This document shows, in pieces, positions 48,000 through 56,762 of a DNA stretch of 64,000 nt. The stretch's first letter is position 1. Each line of letters begins with the position of its first letter. This DNA is from Acinetobacter sp. XH1741 (lineage in GTDB: Bacteria > Pseudomonadota > Gammaproteobacteria > Pseudomonadales > Moraxellaceae), in NCBI RefSeq assembly GCF_041021895.1, contig NZ_CP157428.1, positions 1,736,001 through 1,800,000 on the forward strand, in the 5' to 3' direction. Both the position numbers and the translations under genes were made by a program. The notes under the pieces were generated by a model. It worked only from the letters and a program-made list of their open reading frames with translations, ran no database searches and was not told where the DNA came from.

Positions 48000-48716
48000 T
48001 TACTTAATCTTTTTAAAGATAAAGTCATTAATTTTATGACCAGACTCGATACCACGGCGTTCGAACTTAGTCACTGGGCGCCACTCTGGACGTGGGTAGC
48101 TGTTGCCTTTACCTGCCAAGTTTTCAAGATCTGGACGGTTGTCTAAAATATCAAGCATCCATTCCGCATATGGTTCCCAGTCTGTTGCAGCGTGGAATGT
48201 ACCGCCAAGCTCAAGTTTCTGTTCAACCAGTTGCATACGCTCATGAATAACAAAACGGCGTTTGAAATGACGCTTCTTCTGCCAAGGGTCCGGGAAGTAA
48301 AGTTGTACGCAGTTAATGCTGTTATCTGGCATTTCGCGTAAAACTTGAATCGCATCTGCATCAAGTACACGTAAGTTTTTAAGTTCCGCTATACCTGCTT
48401 CATATAGACATTGCGCAATACCGGGTACATGAACTTCAATACCCACATAATTGCGCTCAGGATTCGCTTTAGCCATAAGTACTAAAGAACGACCCATACC
48501 AAAACCGATTTCAACAGTTAAAGGGCGCTCAGGATGCTCAAAGTGCTGACGTAAGTCACCCACTGGATATTCCAAAATTAAATCGCGATGTTGTTCTAAT
48601 GCCGTGCGTTGAGACGTATTAAGTGGTGCTGAACGACGCATAAACGTCACAATTTCACGGTGTTCAGGCAAATTGTCTAATTCTGCAATTTGCGTTTCTA
48701 ACTGATCGATCGACAT
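48000..48716 (-). CDS. trmB: tRNA (guanine-N7-)-methyltransferase
   Basis: 238 aa. It makes m7G46 in tRNA. SAM motif TVEIGFGMGRSLV near residue 65, NYVGIEVH, and the family hallmark YFPDPWQKKRHFKRR near 140, plus TDWEPYAEWM. The ATG at 48716 gives the usual N-terminus; a TTG further upstream is unlikely. Confidence 0.96.
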   Translation of the reverse strand: MSIDQLETQIAELDNLPEHREIVTFMRRSAPLNTSQRTALEQHRDLILEYPVGDLRQHFEHPERPLTVEIGFGMGRSLVLMAKANPERNYVGIEVHVPGIAQCLYEAGIAELKNLRVLDADAIQVLREMPDNSINCVQLYFPDPWQKKRHFKRRFVIHERMQLVEQKLELGGTFHAATDWEPYAEWMLDILDNRPDLENLAGKGNSYPRPEWRPVTKFERRGIESGHKINDFIFKKIK

Positions 48717-48861
48717 AACCTTGGCAATATTGAAATTCAAAAGCGGTATTTTAAGTCTTCAGGTGGTCAAGTCAAATGTTTCGGTGTTTTTCTTCATGTA
48801 GATGTCATGATCAATATTTAATCTAAGAGACTAATTAAAACTCACATGAACATTTTTAATC

Positions 48862-51303
48862 ATGAAAACTTTTCAATTAAGAACACTTTCAGTTTTTTTA
48901 AGTGCATTTGGTGCATTTTCATATAGCTCTGTTGCTCAGGCACAGCTCATGTTTAGCCAGTATGTGGATGGCAGCAGTAATAAAAAGGGGTTAGAGATTT
49001 ATAACCCAGATGGAACTACTGTTAATTTAGCTGATTATGAAATTCAACAATTTAATAATGGTGGAACTGCCAAGACAATAACTGTCCGTTTACAAGGTAC
49101 GCTTGCAAGTAAGCAGAAGTTTTTAGTGGGCCGCTCAGAGCTGCAAACTGAACTTGGCAGTAAAGTAAATCAAGTGGCTGCATTATCGTTTAATGGTGAT
49201 GATGCTGTCGTGCTCGTTTATAAAGGTACACCTGTTGACCGTTTTGGTCGTATTGGTGAACGTCCAGAGGCAGGATGGGGAACAGCCGTTTCAAGTTTAG
49301 GAAATAGTTTTAAGCGTATTGAAACTGAAAACCCTGCTTTAAGTATTGATCCGACCGCTGCATTTGATTTGGACCATTCATGGTCAGCATGGGCAAACCG
49401 CAATGATTTTTCAAATTTATCAGGTTCTACAACAACTCCGCCTCCTGTTCAAACAGTCAGTTGTTCAAGCGCTGATACCCCAATTGCCGATTTAGCTACA
49501 TCAACACAAAACCAGATTTATACAGTGCGTGGTGTGATTACTGCTGATTATCGCTATGCCAATGGCTTCTCAGGTTTCTATGTTCAAACACCTGACACCA
49601 AAGCACGTGCGAATGTCAGTAATGCCATTTTTGTTTATATTCCAAATAGCAGCACTGTGAAAGGTGGGCAGGTGGGTGATGAGGTTATTTTACGTGGCCG
49701 ATTAACCAGCTATCAAAACCAGCTACAAATAGACCAATTACAGCAAGATATTCAAAGCTGTAATAGCAATATGGCAAATCAAGTTCAGCCGATTAGCTTA
49801 GAGTTGCCATTTACCAGCTTAACAGGTAGTACGACGAATTCTCCGCAGCGCTATCAAGGTATGTTGGTTAAATTACCTCAAGCTTTAACGGTGAGTGAAA
49901 ACTATAATTATGGTCGTTATGGTGAGCTGTCTTTAAGTTTGGGCCGCTTATATATTCCAACCAATTTATATCCAGCCTTGTCGCCAGAAGCGAAAGCTTT
50001 AGCTCAGAAAAATTTATTATCGAAAATTATTTTTGATGATGGCTATAACAACCAAAACCGTACTCCATGGTTACCGACAAATTTTAGTGCAGCTAATACC
50101 TTGCGTTCAGGCTACCAACTTAAAAATGTTGAAGGGATTTTAGAGTATCGTTTTAATGGCTGGCGTGTACAGCCTGTGCTTGGACGTACACAACCAGAAG
50201 TGGTTACTCAAACAAATCCACGCCAGAGTGTCATTACGAAAAATGCCAATCATATCCGTGTAGCTTCATTTAATGTTTTGAACTATGACAATGGTGCAAC
50301 AGGCTTCCCCACAGAACGCGGTGCAAATACACAAGCAGAGTTTGATAAACAGCACCGTAAAATTGTGAGCGCATTAAAAGCGATTGATGCTGACGTGTAC
50401 GGTTTAATGGAAATAGCTAACAATGGTTATGGTCCAAACAGTGCTATTGCTCATTTAACTAGTGCACTCGGCCCAGACTGGAAATATGTTGTACCTGAAA
50501 ATTTAGACCGTTTAGGTGGTGATGTGATTGCTGTTGCTATTATTTATAACAGCAAGCGAGTTAAGCCTTTAAACAAACCTGTTGTACTTGATTTAGGTGA
50601 TAAAAACCGAACGACATTAGCACAAACTTTCCAAGCTGTTCGTGGCAATAAAACGTTTACCGTTATTCCTAATCATTTGAAATCAAAAGGCTGTACTGGA
50701 GTAGATGCTAACTCTACTGATGCAGACCAGAAAGATGGTCAAGGATGCTGGAATCCGACACGTGTAAAAGCAGTTGATCAAATCGTGCAATGGCTCGCGA
50801 AAAATCCGACTCAGGTTTCTAAGCAAAATGCTTTGCTCGTTGGAGACATGAACAGCTATGCAAAAGAGGAACCGATTTTGGCATTTGAAAAAGCCAATTA
50901 TAAGGTCTTACTCAATGACGCTAAAGTTGGACAGGGCGCTCAGGCATATAGTTATGTTTTTGGTGTCGCAAGTGATGCAAATGGCAATGGCGGCGCGGGT
51001 AATTTAGACCATGCAATTGCTGATGCAGATTTATATCCAAAAGTAGTTCGTACGTTTGCTTGGCATATCAATGCAGATGAGCCAACAGTTCTAGATTACA
51101 ACGAAGAATATAAAACCGATGAGCAGAAGGCTCTGTTTTATGGTGAAGATGCCTATCGTTCTTCGGACCACGATCCTGTAATTGTGGATTTAGATTTAAA
51201 TGGTAAAGACTCAAACCATACTGATAATGGCAATAAAAGTCCTATTTTTGATTTCTTATCTCAATTAGTGGAATGGATTAGCCAACTTTTTAAGCGTAAT
51301 TAA
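48862..51303 (+). CDS. ExeM/NucH-family extracellular endonuclease
   Basis: 813 aa secreted DNase. Signal peptide (cleavage near AQA, residues 26-28), lamin-tail domain (about 29-170), OB-fold region (about 200-310), and an endonuclease/exonuclease/phosphatase domain (about 470-790) with SFNVLNYDN, GLMEIANNGYG (catalytic Glu), PNHLKSKGC, GDMNSYAKE, GNLDHAIAD and SSDHDPVIVDL. The tail is a short amphipathic segment ending KRN. It may release nutrients or nucleotides from extracellular DNA or trim biofilm DNA, as ExeM does in Shewanella. Confidence 0.93.
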   Translation: MKTFQLRTLSVFLSAFGAFSYSSVAQAQLMFSQYVDGSSNKKGLEIYNPDGTTVNLADYEIQQFNNGGTAKTITVRLQGTLASKQKFLVGRSELQTELGSKVNQVAALSFNGDDAVVLVYKGTPVDRFGRIGERPEAGWGTAVSSLGNSFKRIETENPALSIDPTAAFDLDHSWSAWANRNDFSNLSGSTTTPPPVQTVSCSSADTPIADLATSTQNQIYTVRGVITADYRYANGFSGFYVQTPDTKARANVSNAIFVYIPNSSTVKGGQVGDEVILRGRLTSYQNQLQIDQLQQDIQSCNSNMANQVQPISLELPFTSLTGSTTNSPQRYQGMLVKLPQALTVSENYNYGRYGELSLSLGRLYIPTNLYPALSPEAKALAQKNLLSKIIFDDGYNNQNRTPWLPTNFSAANTLRSGYQLKNVEGILEYRFNGWRVQPVLGRTQPEVVTQTNPRQSVITKNANHIRVASFNVLNYDNGATGFPTERGANTQAEFDKQHRKIVSALKAIDADVYGLMEIANNGYGPNSAIAHLTSALGPDWKYVVPENLDRLGGDVIAVAIIYNSKRVKPLNKPVVLDLGDKNRTTLAQTFQAVRGNKTFTVIPNHLKSKGCTGVDANSTDADQKDGQGCWNPTRVKAVDQIVQWLAKNPTQVSKQNALLVGDMNSYAKEEPILAFEKANYKVLLNDAKVGQGAQAYSYVFGVASDANGNGGAGNLDHAIADADLYPKVVRTFAWHINADEPTVLDYNEEYKTDEQKALFYGEDAYRSSDHDPVIVDLDLNGKDSNHTDNGNKSPIFDFLSQLVEWISQLFKRN

Positions 51304-51510
51304 CGGTAAAAATGCGTGATGTGGATGTGTTTTATCATATTTTAAACAATCGTCACGTAAGACAACTTGCAAGGTCAAACTTTTTCAAGAATATTAGATA
51401 GTGTAAGTATTTTATAAATTTACGCTTTTTTACAATTAAGGAATTGTACAAACCTTGCAGGTTTTTTAGAAGCAATTTAAAACGTTAATGTAAGATAAGA
51501 AGGATCAGAT

Positions 51511-52122
51511 ATGAAATTATATTATTCGCCAGGCGCATGTTCTTTAGCTGCACATATTATTTTAAATGAAATTAATGTTGATTTTGATTTAGAAAAAGTA
51601 AATTTAAAAACACATAAAACAGAAAAAGGTGCAGATTATTACGAAATTAATCCGAAGGGATATGTACCAGCTTTAGAAATTAACCCAGGACTCATTTTGA
51701 CTGAAAATGTGGCGATTCTACCATTCCTTGCTCAGCATGACCCTAAACAAGATTTGATTCCTCCTTCTGGCTTAGGCCGTGCGAAGGTATTGGAATGGCT
51801 GGGTTATTTAAACTCAGAATTGCATGATGCATATGCGGTATTTTTTGGGGCAACGTTAACAAGCGAAGAAAAAACCAAAGCTTATGCTGAAATCGACCGT
51901 CTTTTAAAATATATCGATAGTTATTTATCTGAAACTGATTATGACTATTTAGTAAATGATAATTTTGGTCCAGCCGATGCATATTTATTTGTTTTAACAA
52001 ATTGGTCAAATTCAATTGAGCATGACTTGACGCCATATAAACATATTATTGCACTACGTAATAAAGTTGCTGAGCGCCAATCTGTACAAATTGCAATGCG
52101 TGATGAAGGTTTAATCTCATAA
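51511..52122 (+). CDS. glutathione S-transferase (beta-class, GstA-like)
   Basis: 203 aa. It starts MKLYYSPGACSLAAHI, the bacterial beta-class signature with the mixed-disulfide Cys10. NPKGYVPALEI and LTENVAILPFLAQ follow. The C-domain contains FGPADAYLFVLTNW. AAGGA precedes the ATG. It likely conjugates or reduces electrophiles using glutathione. Confidence 0.94.
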   Translation: MKLYYSPGACSLAAHIILNEINVDFDLEKVNLKTHKTEKGADYYEINPKGYVPALEINPGLILTENVAILPFLAQHDPKQDLIPPSGLGRAKVLEWLGYLNSELHDAYAVFFGATLTSEEKTKAYAEIDRLLKYIDSYLSETDYDYLVNDNFGPADAYLFVLTNWSNSIEHDLTPYKHIIALRNKVAERQSVQIAMRDEGLIS

Positions 52123-52140
52123 TAGATTTAAAACCATTAA

Positions 52141-52172
52141 AAAAAGCCCCTGCATTAACAGGGGCTTTTTTT
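52141..52172. terminator. bidirectional terminator
   Basis: AAAAAGCCCCTG, loop CATTAA, CAGGGGCTTTTTTT, between the convergent GST and Ala-rich lipoprotein genes. Confidence 0.92.
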
Positions 52173-52185
52173 ATGTTAGATCTAA

Positions 52186-52530
52186 TTAGTGCTGAGCTTT
52201 TTCTTTTACATCAGCAGCAGACTTTTCAACCGCTTGAGCTGTATCTGCAGTTGCTTTACGTGCAGTTGCTTCTGTTTGTGCAGCAGCATTTGCAGTGGCA
52301 TCAGCAGCGTGGTCAGCAGCAGCATCAATTTTAGCTGTAGCCTTATCAGTTGCAGTTGCAATATCGCTCGCAGCTTGGTCACCCGCTGTTTTGATATCAG
52401 CAGTTGCTTGTTGAGCTGCATTTTCTAAATGTTCACCTGTAGTCGCCCCAGTTTCTGGCGCTTTATTTTTATTACAACCAACAAGAGCAACAGTCGCAGC
52501 AAGACCTAAAGCAACAAGTAATTTATTCAT
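52186..52530 (-). CDS. Ala-rich coiled lipoprotein
   Basis: 114 aa. Lipoprotein signal (lipobox LVGC), then about 90 residues made almost entirely of Ala, Thr, Lys, Asp and Glu in an irregular 11-residue-like pattern (TADIKTAGDQA, SDIATATDKA, AKIDAAADHA). This predicts one long amphipathic helix resembling LEA or apolipoprotein-type repeats. It is probably tethered to the outer membrane and periplasm-facing. Function unknown; stress or desiccation protection and envelope spacing are possible inferences. Confidence 0.85.
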   Translation of the reverse strand: MNKLLVALGLAATVALVGCNKNKAPETGATTGEHLENAAQQATADIKTAGDQAASDIATATDKATAKIDAAADHAADATANAAAQTEATARKATADTAQAVEKSAADVKEKAQH

Positions 52531-52642
52531 TGTGTTTTTCCTTCTAATTCATGGCATCCGAAATTATGGATGTCTAAAATATAAACATAAAGTAAATGAT
52601 TAATAAAGATCAAAAATTGTTAAAAAGTTGTAACTTTGTGAT

Positions 52643-52674
52643 TAAAAAAGCCTAGCATTTTACAATGCTAGGCT
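52643..52674 (-). terminator. ahpF terminator
   Basis: AGCCTAGCATT / AATGCTAGGCT stem with a T run on the minus strand, 30 bp after the ahpF stop. Confidence 0.88.
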
Positions 52675-52703
52675 CTAACTCAATGAGAGGGAACTAACCG
52701 TTT

Positions 52704-54269
52704 TTATTGCCCAGAGCGAATGATGTAATCAAACGCTGAAAGTGATGCTTTAGCGCCTTCACCTGTGGCAATAATGATTTGCTTATAAGGTACAGTTGTA
52801 CAGTCACCTGCAGCAAATACACCTTGTACATTGGTTTCGTTGCGGTCATTGACAATGATCTCACCACGGTTGGTTAACTCAACCTCACTGTCTTTTAAGA
52901 AGTCAGTGTTTGGGAGTAATCCAATCTGTACAAAGATCCCTGCAAGCTCTACCACATGCTCTTCATCAGTCGCACGGTCTTTATATTTAAGACCAGTCAC
53001 TTGTGAGCCATCACCTAATACTTCTGTGCTTAAGGCATTCATAATCACAGTCGTGTTTGGTAAGCTATGCAATTTGTTTTGCAAGACTTGGTCAGCACGA
53101 AGTTTGGTGTCGAACTCAACCAAAGTGACATGCTCCACAATCCCTGCAAGGTCAATCGCAGCTTCTACACCCGAGTTACCGCCACCAATCACGGCAACAC
53201 GTTTGCCTTTGAACAATGGACCATCACAGTGTGGACAGTACGCAACACCACGGGTACGGTATTCTTGTTCACCCGGTACATTCATTTCTCTCCAGCGTGC
53301 ACCTGTTGAAAGGATCACGGTTTTCGATTCAAGTTTTGCACCGTTTTCAAGTTCTACTTCAACCAAGCCATTGGCAGTCTGGTTTGCACCTGTGATTTTG
53401 CTAACACGTTGTAGGTTCATGATATCGACATCGTATTCACGAACATGGGTTTCCATCTCGGCAGCAAACTTAGGACCTTGAGTCTTTTGCACAGAAGTGA
53501 AGTTTTCAATGTCCATGGTATCCATGACCTGACCACCGAAGCGTTCAGCTACGATACCAGTGTTAATGCCTTTACGTGCCGCATAAATTGCAGCTGTTGC
53601 ACCCGCAGGACCACCACCTATCACCAATACATCAAACGCATCTTTGGCATTGAGTGCTGTTGCATCTTTTTCAGCTGAGTTGGTATCAAGTTTCGCTACA
53701 ATTTCTTCAAGGGTCATACGACCTTGACCAATGTGTTCATTGTCCTGAAACACCATTGGTACAGCCATGATTTTGCGTTGTTCCACTTCATCTTGGAAGA
53801 ATGAACCGTCAATCATGGTTGCCGTAGTATTCGGGTTATAAATGGCAATCAGGTTAAGCGCCTGTACCACATCCGGACAGTTATGACAGCTTAAAGATAC
53901 AAACACATCAAAGTTGGCTTTGAGGTTTAAGCCTTTAATTTGGTTCAGCACTTCATTTGACACTTTAGGTGCATAGCCAGAGACTTGTAACAGCGCCAAG
54001 ATCAAAGACGTAAACTCATGACCCATAGGTAAGCCAGCAAAGAACACACGAGGTTGTTCACCTGCTTTAGCCACCCCAAAGCTTGGACGGCGTGTATTGT
54101 TACCATCAAAACGCGCAGTCACCTTGTCAGAAAGTTCAGCAATTTCAGACACCAGTTCTTTAATTTGAGCAGCTTTATCTGACTCATCCAAAGCAGCAAC
54201 CAATTCGATAGGACTTTCTAAACGTTCTAAATAAGCTTTTAATTGAGTTTTAATGTTTTGATCTAACAT
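52704..54269 (-). CDS. ahpF: alkyl hydroperoxide reductase subunit F
   Basis: 521 aa, the E. coli length, from the ATG at 54269 with GGAG upstream; a TTG at 54293 is rejected. It is the NADH-dependent disulfide reductase of AhpC. The N-terminal double thioredoxin fold carries CHNC near residue 128. The TrxR-like part has the FAD motif [18 protein letters not shown] near 214, redox CPHC near 345, the NADH motif [10 protein letters not shown], and a C-terminal FAD block [15 protein letters not shown]. AhpC is encoded 1.6 kb away on the same strand. Confidence 0.97.
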   Translation of the reverse strand: MLDQNIKTQLKAYLERLESPIELVAALDESDKAAQIKELVSEIAELSDKVTARFDGNNTRRPSFGVAKAGEQPRVFFAGLPMGHEFTSLILALLQVSGYAPKVSNEVLNQIKGLNLKANFDVFVSLSCHNCPDVVQALNLIAIYNPNTTATMIDGSFFQDEVEQRKIMAVPMVFQDNEHIGQGRMTLEEIVAKLDTNSAEKDATALNAKDAFDVLVIGGGPAGATAAIYAARKGINTGIVAERFGGQVMDTMDIENFTSVQKTQGPKFAAEMETHVREYDVDIMNLQRVSKITGANQTANGLVEVELENGAKLESKTVILSTGARWREMNVPGEQEYRTRGVAYCPHCDGPLFKGKRVAVIGGGNSGVEAAIDLAGIVEHVTLVEFDTKLRADQVLQNKLHSLPNTTVIMNALSTEVLGDGSQVTGLKYKDRATDEEHVVELAGIFVQIGLLPNTDFLKDSEVELTNRGEIIVNDRNETNVQGVFAAGDCTTVPYKQIIIATGEGAKASLSAFDYIIRSGQ

Positions 54270-54524
54270 CTGTTTTTTCTCCAATGCATCCAAATTCTTT
54301 CAATAGATGCATAGTACGTTAAAACATTAAATAGGTGAAACAGTATGTTTTTATGAATTTGATCGGTTTTTTGAATTGTTGATGGCATTCATAAATAAGA
54401 TCAATAATTTATCTCTAAATGCTCTTTATTACTCTTTTTCATCTTTTAAAGTGAAAGTATTTAAAAATTTATATATGTTATATGGCTGTAAAGATTTTAT
54501 GTCATAACATTAAAAGGTACTTTC

Positions 54525-54743
54525 ATGTCATTGCAACGCGGCATTTATCAGCATTATAAAGGTAATCTCTATCAAGTTTTTTCTGTAGCAAAACATAGTG
54601 AAACTGAAGAAAAGCTAGTTGTTTATCAGTGTCTTTATGGCGACTATTCAACATGGGTGCGTCCACTAGATATGTTTACTGAAACGGTTCAAATGGCTGA
54701 CGGAAGTATCGTGCCGCGGTTTAAGTTGATTCAAAGTACTTAA
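54525..54743 (+). CDS. DUF1653 protein
   Basis: 72 aa, full length for the family. Signature: [22 protein letters not shown] near the start and PLDMFTETV towards the end. Function unknown across the family. It starts the plus-strand pair DUF1653 - O-methyltransferase that is inserted between ahpF and ahpC. Confidence 0.88.
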   Translation: MSLQRGIYQHYKGNLYQVFSVAKHSETEEKLVVYQCLYGDYSTWVRPLDMFTETVQMADGSIVPRFKLIQST

Positions 54744-54788
54744 CTCAAACGGCTGTCATATAAAATAACGATTTTAAAGGGTGAAGAT

Positions 54789-55376
54789 ATGCCAAATACT
54801 TTTTTCTTACAAAGAGTTGCAGATTTATATGACACCTTTAAACGACATGATGCCCAGCAGTCAGATCGCTTGCTACGCTATCGAAATATTGAGGCTGAGT
54901 CTGCAAAACTTCTATCGCAATTGATTCGAATGCAGCAGGCCAAATCAATTTTAGAAATCGGTACTTCAACAGGTTATTCTACTCTATGGCTTGCTGAGGC
55001 TGCACAATCGACTCACGGAAAAGTCACCACGCTTGAAATTGATGCTAATCGCAGTAATGAGGCGAAACGCCATGTTACTGAACTAGCATTAAATGAAGTG
55101 GTTGATTTTTGGATAGGGGATGCAGCCGATTATTTAAAAGAAGCTCAGGGAACTTTCGATTTTATTTTGTTAGATGCGGAACGTGATGCTTACGAGAATT
55201 ATTGGCCCGATTTAAATCGTCTGATGAAGCCCAAAGGTGGTGTTCTGATTATTGATAAGGTCATTTCACATGCAGCTGAGGTAAGTTCATTTTTATCTTT
55301 GATTAAACAGAATGCAGATTTAATGAGTAGTATTTTACCTGTTGGTGCAGGGTTGTGTTTAGTGGTCACAAAATAG
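54789..55376 (+). CDS. O-methyltransferase (class I, COMT-like)
   Basis: 195 aa. SAM motif I ILEIGTSTGYSTLWLA near residue 57; FDFILLDAERDAYENYWPDL near 121 holds the metal-binding Asp of the cation-dependent family; GGVLIIDKVISH follows. Short relative to plant enzymes but normal for bacterial members. Substrate unknown. It follows the DUF1653 gene by 45 bp. Confidence 0.9.
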   Translation: MPNTFFLQRVADLYDTFKRHDAQQSDRLLRYRNIEAESAKLLSQLIRMQQAKSILEIGTSTGYSTLWLAEAAQSTHGKVTTLEIDANRSNEAKRHVTELALNEVVDFWIGDAADYLKEAQGTFDFILLDAERDAYENYWPDLNRLMKPKGGVLIIDKVISHAAEVSSFLSLIKQNADLMSSILPVGAGLCLVVTK

Positions 55377-55405
55377 TTATGCTGAAATAGCTTTATATTC
55401 CAGAG

Positions 55406-55433
55406 AAGGCCTGTTTTGAACAGGCCTTTTTTA
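55406..55433 (+). terminator. terminator
   Basis: AAGGCCTGTT, loop TTG, AACAGGCCTT and a T run, after the O-methyltransferase and near the end of the convergent KTSC gene. Confidence 0.9.
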
Positions 55434-55439
55434 TAATTT

Positions 55440-55655
55440 TTATGAGGCAATTACCAAAGATAAACGTGTAAAGTGTAAATTAAATTCTAAATATTTATAT
55501 ACAAAAGCTGCTTTGTCAGTGGAGCGTAATAAGTTGTCATAAACAAACTCGGGTACAGGATGATAAAGATCTCCTGAACCATCGCTATAAAATATTTTTA
55601 AATGACGCGATGTTGAATTGTATTTCCATGAAGTGACAACCGCTGTATTCGCCAT
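55440..55655 (-). CDS. KTSC-domain small protein
   Basis: 71 aa. It resembles the KTSC family (WKYNSTSRHLKIFYSDGS, VPEFVYDNLLRSTDKAAFVY). The family name-giving Lys-Thr-Ser-Cys-type ending of its motif is replaced here. Function unknown; in other bacteria such domains are fused to lysyl-tRNA-synthetase- or nuclease-like proteins. Minus strand, between the O-methyltransferase and ahpC. Confidence 0.8.
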   Translation of the reverse strand: MANTAVVTSWKYNSTSRHLKIFYSDGSGDLYHPVPEFVYDNLLRSTDKAAFVYKYLEFNLHFTRLSLVIAS

Positions 55656-55798
55656 AAATGCACCCCTTTATTTCATATCAAACATTCTCAAAAATTAACC
55701 AGTTGTTTATTTGACATTACTCAATGTTGATGTAACGGGGAAGGGCAGAATTGTAAAAGTATCAGTAGAAAATGTGATGTGCTTATTCAAAATAAAAG

Positions 55799-55820
55799 AA
55801 CCACCCTAAAAGGGTGGTTT
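55799..55820 (-). terminator. ahpC terminator
   Basis: AACCACCCT / AGGGTGGTT stem with a three-base loop and a T-rich minus-strand tail, after the ahpC stop. Confidence 0.85.
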
Positions 55821-55846
55821 TTTCAGTTTTTAAAATCTAAGAGAGA

Positions 55847-56410
55847 TTAGATTTTACCAACTAGGTCGATAGATGGAGCAAGAGTTGCTTCGCCTTCTTT
55901 CCATTTAGCTGGACAAACTTCACCTGGGTGAGCGTGTACGTATTGCGCAGCTTTTACTTTACGAAGAAGTTCAGATGCGTCACGACCGATACCACCAGCG
56001 TTAAGTTCAACGATTTGGATTTTACCTTCTGGATCGATAACGAAAGTACCACGATCAGCTAAACCTTCAGATTCGATAAGAACGTCGAAGTTTTTAGAAA
56101 GAGTCCAAGTTGGGTCACCAACTAATGGGTATTGGATTTTTTTGATTTCTTCAGAAGTGTCGTGCCAAGCTTTGTGAGTGAAGTGTGTATCAGTAGATAC
56201 AGCGTAAATTTCAACACCAAGTTTTTGGAATTCAGCGTAGTTGTCAGCTAAGTCACCAAGTTCAGTTGGACAAACGAAAGTGAAGTCAGCTGGATAGAAG
56301 AATACAACAGACCATTTACCTTTAAGGTTAGTTTCGTTAACTTCAACAAATTGGCCGTTGTGGTAAGCAGTTGCTTGGAAAGGTTTAACTTCAGTATTAA
56401 TCAAGCTCAT
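55847..56410 (-). CDS. ahpC: alkyl hydroperoxide reductase subunit C
   Basis: 187 aa peroxiredoxin. Peroxidatic Cys47 in [14 protein letters not shown], resolving Cys in [13 protein letters not shown] near 166. Start at the ATG at 56410: the GGAG site is six bases away, whereas the ATG at 56413 would leave three. It reduces peroxides, recycled by AhpF. Codon use is strongly biased (for example GTT, CGT, GCA families), suggesting high expression. Confidence 0.98.
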   Translation of the reverse strand: MSLINTEVKPFQATAYHNGQFVEVNETNLKGKWSVVFFYPADFTFVCPTELGDLADNYAEFQKLGVEIYAVSTDTHFTHKAWHDTSEEIKKIQYPLVGDPTWTLSKNFDVLIESEGLADRGTFVIDPEGKIQIVELNAGGIGRDASELLRKVKAAQYVHAHPGEVCPAKWKEGEATLAPSIDLVGKI

Positions 56411-56762
56411 CATTGTCTCCATGATTGAGGTTTATATTTAAACTTGTTTACGAGATGTAGAATAAATAAAAATTCTTTATTGGGGAAATAGTATTTTTAC
56501 ATGACTAAAATCGGAAAATTGAATAAGTGATAAATTTACGATTTTTAAGTCCCCAAACACTGTATTCGATTTGACTGCAAAAACATGTAAATCAAATGAC
56601 AGTTATCGTAAAAGAAACTTGCCTAACAACATGAAGTCTAGCAAGTCAAAATTCAAGGGTAAAATTTTAAAAAATTAAAAATATATAAAAAACCAATTGT
56701 TTTACCTTAGGAGCATTAGAGCGTAAAATAGCGGATTGTTGAATTTTCAGGAAAATTTATCT
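56411..56762. other. ahpC / helicase intergenic region
   Basis: 352 bp between divergent ahpC and the helicase gene. It must contain both promoters. I looked for an OxyR-type pattern and did not find a convincing one. No RNA gene or repeat seen. Confidence 0.5.

Noticed and set aside
56411..56640. Possible OxyR site before ahpC
   Set aside because: No convincing ATAG-N7-CTAT-type repeats found by eye.
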